This document shows positions 59,606 to 64,000 of a DNA stretch of 64,000 bases, one piece after another. Each line of letters begins with the position of its first letter. Within the stretch, counting starts at the first letter, position 1. Under the pieces are notes generated by a model. The model worked only from the letters and a program-made list of their open reading frames with translations. It ran no database searches and was not told the DNA's origin. The DNA is from Phocoena phocoena (taxonomy: Eukaryota; Chordata; Mammalia; Artiodactyla; Phocoenidae). The stretch spans positions 112,979,316 to 113,043,315 of the forward strand of contig NC_089222.1 in assembly GCF_963924675.1 (NCBI RefSeq). The letters are read 5' to 3'. Position numbers and translations under genes: made by a program.

Positions 59606-61844
59606 AAAATAAAATGTAATAGATGGAATTAGGCATGCATGTTTAACTATAAAATAAAGTGCATTTTGAAAAATCATACTAAATCAGTGGAAAGACAAAA
59701 TATATTACTCTATTATCTGTTTCTCCTCCTGCTCCAACCCTAAGAAAAGTATAATGTGATGGGAAATGTAATCAAATTATTCCCTTTAATTTCATGGTTG
59801 CCTAATTACTCTGAGCAGAAACCAAGTAACAGTTTACAGTGCATGAATATATTTAAATTAGTTCCATTTTAGGAAGTAACAAAATCCCTGTTTCTTCTGT
59901 TATTAATTGGGATATTTACATTTCTAATTATAATTTGTTGGGAAATAAATTTAGTGTATTTGTTTACTAATTTATTATAATATTAAGTAACATACGACTA
60001 TATAAATCACATTCTATTGTATGAAATACATTGATTTTCTATTTGGCCTGTTGAAATGGAGCATACACCATTTTTATTTGCAATCAAATTTGCTATTTAT
60101 TTTAAAGCCTTACTGAGTATTCAGTAGAAAATTAGAGTATCTTTATTTCTTGATGTAGAGAATAAATTTCATTTAGACCCATATAAATTTTCCCTTATAC
60201 CATTCTAAGACATATTAGCTTACCTCTTGATATGTGTTACTCCATCTAACTCCCAAAATAGCTTAGAGAACTAGTCCTGGATTTGTATTTTATAGTTAAA
60301 AGGATGGTAATAAATGCTACTAGATGTAGAATGCAGTGAGGATGAAAACCATCCATTGAAAGTGGAAACATGGAGGTCATTGGTATTTGTAACAACTTGT
60401 GACACCTTAGTGTTTTTTTTTAAATAAATTTAATAGTCCTAATATTAAAAAGCCTTATTTTTTCTAAGCTGCTAAATATGCTTACAAATTGTAGACAAAC
60501 TAATTCATAATTGATTTCTAATTTTCTCATGAAAATGAAAAACACATTTTAACAATTGCTGGCTTGAACATTTTTAAAATTTGATTTGATTTTTCTCTAA
60601 TGAAATATTTTAGTTTAGCCATGAGAGACAAAAATATAAAAGTAATAATAATAGTAAAGCATTTGTGTTTTCCAGGAAGTTATTGCTTTGCTATTCCCCA
60701 CAATGACCACTGTGTGGGTGGAATTCATTCTCTTACAAATCATTCACAACTGTCCACGTACAAAACTGTAAGAGGCAGATATATGATGTTTATTTCATTT
60801 AATGGAGGATCTACCTATGACTGTGTGGAAATTAAGACAAAGCAGTAAACTGCCTTGGCCTGACAGCTAGAGCTTCCATTGACACGTCCCTCTGGCCATC
60901 TTTTATCATCCTTTTTTTGATGCCCTAATCAAGAGTCTTTGTCCATTGCTCCTTTCCCAACTCTCTGCCATTTCGGTGCCTGAGTTCCTCTGAGTCATTG
61001 CTTCTGCTTCTAATTTTCACAACAGATGCACAGAACAAAGCTATAGACACCTATTTCCAACTACCATCAGGAAATTTTCAATGATATGAGGAAATGGCTC
61101 GTTTTTACATGATTTATTTATTTACTTACTTATTAATTGATTTTACTGAGGATATATATTGTACTCTTGGTCCCGTACCCAAAAGAGTGACATGGGATTT
61201 TCTAGGAAGCAAAATGGAGAGAGGGAATTCCCACCAGATGGGACAGGATGTGTGCCTTTGGAGGAAGGCTGAGAAGTTCTGCCTGGCTCAAATGTGAGCA
61301 ATGTGCATGACAGAGAGTGCATGAGATTTCCTAGGGAGAGTCAGTCTACATAGACTGACAGGCAAAAATTGCTTTAACTCTCTGAGACTTCATTTTCTTT
61401 GTGTAAAATGAGATGGTTGAATGAGTTGTTTTCTGAGATACACTCTCTCTGTGTCAGTCTCAGTCATTTCAAGTCATCCTTGAATGGAGGCCTCTTTCAT
61501 TGTCCAAATTCAGCATCTAATCATCCCAAACAGCATAGAACATCATAAGTTATTTTATGTTATTTTCAGTTAAGCTTCAGAAACTCACCCTAATGGAAAC
61601 AATCATTCTCTGAGGTTCCTCACACTCCTGCAAGCAGCAATTTATAAATCACATTTTTGCCAAAAAACTGTGTTCCTCTTGTATCTCTGAGTCCTTGCAA
61701 CCCATGGAAGACTGACCCACACATATTCAGACCAATAAAAAAATTCTGGCCTCTTTCTTTGTAATCGTTTTGTCTTATTAGCATTTTTTATATTATATCA
61801 AAAATATATAAATTTAAAATAAAAGTACTTGCTGAAAAGCAAAC

Positions 61845-61848
<4 letters not shown>
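59606..61848. other. Intergenic, AT-rich
   Basis: No gene recognised apart from a small MIR-like core at 61365. An 82-codon plus-strand open frame at 60600-60848 shows no known motif and is probably chance. T/A-rich throughout. Confidence 0.5.
61365..61445 (+). mobile_element. Possible MIR core
   Basis: 'tttaactctctgagacttca' then 'gtgtaaaatgagatggttg' fits the MIR core. Short. Confidence 0.45.

Positions 61849-61902
<54 letters not shown>
61849..61902. repeat. (TA)27 microsatellite
   Basis: An uninterrupted TA dinucleotide run of about 54 bases, the purest simple repeat in the window. Confidence 0.97.
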
Positions 61903-61905
<3 letters not shown>

Positions 61906-61984
61906 CCCTATCATCCTTGGATTGGTCAAACATTTGATACTAAAGTCAGACAGATATATAATGAAGGCCCCACTACTCCACTGA

Positions 61985-62135
61985 AAATATCTGTGACCCA
62001 AGGCAAGTAATCGACCAGATCTGGATGCCATCTGTGAAACAGAAGTAGTCATAACCTGTGCAAGTCTGTGTAAAGACTAGAGATGATGCATAAAAAGGGT
62101 CTAACAAAGATTAAAGCTATTCCTCCTATTATCAT
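61985..62135 (+). mobile_element. MIR SINE relic
   Basis: 'tgacccaaggcaagtaatcg', 'tgccatctgtgaaacagaag' and 'gtgtaaagactagagatgat' follow the MIR order. Confidence 0.6.
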
Positions 62136-62287
62136 TACCTGTTCTGAGAAGTCTTTCATGAAATTCTAGCCCTACACTCATTCTCTATACAAATCCCATA
62201 TTGCCCAAATTTTAAGATGATTTACAACCCCCATAATATCTATGTCTATGGGTAAAATATTTGTCTCATTTTTAAATTGCTACAGAG

Positions 62288-62428
62288 CTAGTATATGTGT
62301 GTGTCTATATATATATACATATATATAGTTAGTTAGTTAGTTAATAGTAATATATACATATATATATATATATAGTATATATAGGTGTATGTATACATAT
62401 ATTTAGGTGTATGTATATATATATTTAA
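62288..62428. repeat. TA / TATG / GTTA-rich simple repeat cluster
   Basis: Mixed TA, TACA and 'gttagttagttagtta' units, with two copies of 'taggtgtatgtatacatata'-like sequence. Confidence 0.9.
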
Positions 62429-64000
62429 ACACCAATTGGATTCTGGGGGTACATTCAAATATTGAATTTATAAAATACTAGAAACAATGTCCTATTTAGG
62501 AATCCTTCTTGCCAGGCACCACAATCTAGTGATCTCTGTGTGTGTTTGTGTGTGTATGTGTAGATATATAATATTAAAATTAAATGTGAAACTTTGGGAA
62601 AGTTGAAATAGAGTTTGGAGCATTGTGATAGAGGCTTGCCTTGGTCAACAGGTTGGATTTGCTTCCTTTTCACAGTAAAGCTCTTCTTTTAGGTTTAACT
62701 CATGCTCATCTTTTGTTCTTTCAGACAAAGAATTATCACAATGTGGAGTACTGAAGAAATTTCCTAGGTCACAGCTTCCAAACTAAAGACTTAGCATATG
62801 AGATTAATTCACTAGGGATAAAGGAAAGGGTCCTAGCATTAAGGGGAGGTGAGATGGCCTATGGTTAAAAAAACAGGTAGGCATATAAACAAAAAAGGGA
62901 ATGACTCACTGGCAACATAATTGACATTTTTCCTAATGACCAAAGCATTGTAAGCATATACTTAGAATATTTCCATTTCTTGATTTTACCAAAAAAAAAG
63001 AAAAATATTGAAGGAAGAGACAAGATTTGTTTCCTAAATTTAGGAATAGTGGATGTGGTGGAGTAGTTCTAATCAGATTAACTGCATCTCCCTGATGTTG
63101 TTTTTGTTTTCTAATCTCACTTTTTACTGTTCTCTTTCAAGCTGAAAATATTGTAGCCAAATACTACAGTGAGATTTATGAATTCATTAGTAATAAGTAG
63201 TTTAACCTCAGCTGTCCATGTGATTTTTAATTTCTAGCAGCTTTTATGAAGCACTGTGTAGTTTCAAATCTTTGTTACCCTTAGATTTCCAAGTAGCATT
63301 TTTAGCATGTGGCCACAATTACTTCTGCTTAAAACTGACTGTTTTAGGGGTCCACCATGTATTCTCTATACAGTCGACTGAAAATCTGAACAAATAGGAA
63401 AAGCATTAGCCTTCTTGCAGCAATGACTTTAAAATTTGAAAAATCACTCACAATACATTTAAAACTGAAAATATCTTACATGTTTTTGTTTGCCTATTGG
63501 TGTTTGCTAGCATGCAAATACTCTTTCAATATTAGTTTGCTTTCTTTCTATTTTACACTACAGAAAGATCTCTTGCTGGTATTTGTTAGTTAAGTCAATC
63601 TTTCTTTCAGACATCAGATGACCTTTTATGACCCAAAGATTTATCAAGTCAGCAATCTATTCCCTGGCGTCAACATCTTCAGCCTCTTCCTCTGCCAGTC
63701 ACGTCTGTTGAAGGACTTTGCCAAACCCCATGAGAAAATACACTAATCTACTTGTTTCAAAGAACAAGAATGACATCTTTACTGCTGTACTTTGTCTCTG
63801 GAGGAAAGAAGCTAATAAAGGATGAAATACTTTATCCAATTGTGAGAGATTCGATGCAATGTTTTTATAATAAAGGACACAGAGAGTAGCAGTTAGTAAG
63901 TAGCTACTCTAAAAAGACAAGGCTTCATTACTGGGAACAAAGAGGAGGAACTTATGATGAACTCAATGAGACGAACATATTTTAAAAGCACATTCCCTTT
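62429..64000. other. Intergenic, nothing recognised
   Basis: Single-copy-looking sequence with a short TG-rich run at about 62536-62565. Of this interval, 63600-63800 is the least AT-rich, but no exon or repeat could be supported. Confidence 0.45.

Noticed and set aside
60600..60848. 82-codon open frame as a small gene
   Set aside because: AT-rich, no motif, no splice or promoter context recognised.
1..64000. Bacterial or phage gene system
   Set aside because: SINEs, L1, L2, MIR and MaLR elements show this is mammalian nuclear DNA; no operon, ribosome-binding site or phage gene was seen.

Overview
This window is mammalian nuclear DNA: AT-rich, without operons or recognisable protein-coding exons, and dominated by interspersed repeats. 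The best clue to the organism is a set of seven roughly 210 bp tRNA-derived SINEs opening with 'cttccctggtggcgcag' and sharing 'gagccatggccgctgagcct' and 'gagaggcccgcgtacc', plus two longer related copies. These match the CHR SINE families known from whales, dolphins and their closest relatives. I saw no Bov-A or BovB element, so a cetacean is the best reading (inference, not proven).

Layout. 1-6500: an antisense L1 (called L1-A) with a complete-looking 5' end; its 3' end lies beyond the left edge. 6501-18500: mostly old single-copy DNA with a near-perfect 98 bp inverted repeat (6545-6846), a CHR SINE, an MLT1 solo LTR, a hAT-type DNA transposon (14008-14725) and several L2/MIR relics. 18500-29400: a 5'-inverted L1 (18510-19443), two MLT1A-like LTRs, old L1M pieces in both orientations, a CHR-1-like SINE and a 5'-truncated L1. 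29433-35613: an almost complete antisense L1 (L1-D) with a perfect 17 bp target duplication and a CHR SINE inside it. 35631-53557: L1 tails, a GC-rich ~65 bp tandem array (37286-37672), an ERVL internal remnant, L2/MLT1 relics and CHR SINEs. 53558-59592: a sense-strand, nearly full-length L1 (L1-E), also carrying a nested CHR SINE. 59593-64000: AT-rich single-copy DNA with a (TA)27 microsatellite and MIR cores.

None of the L1 open reading frames is intact. All three large copies carry frameshifts and stops, and each departs from the usual reverse-transcriptase FADD motif (FADN, LADD, FVDE). There are therefore no cooperating genes here; the window records successive transposon waves: L2/MIR, then MLT1/ERVL/hAT/L1M, then younger L1s, then CHR SINEs inserted into those L1s. 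No new gene system was found. The items most worth a second look are the inverted repeat at 6545-6846, the GC-rich tandem array at 37286, the same ORF1 stop codon in L1-D and L1-E, and the 5' structures of L1-A and L1-D. Family names rest on remembered consensus features; no database search was run.
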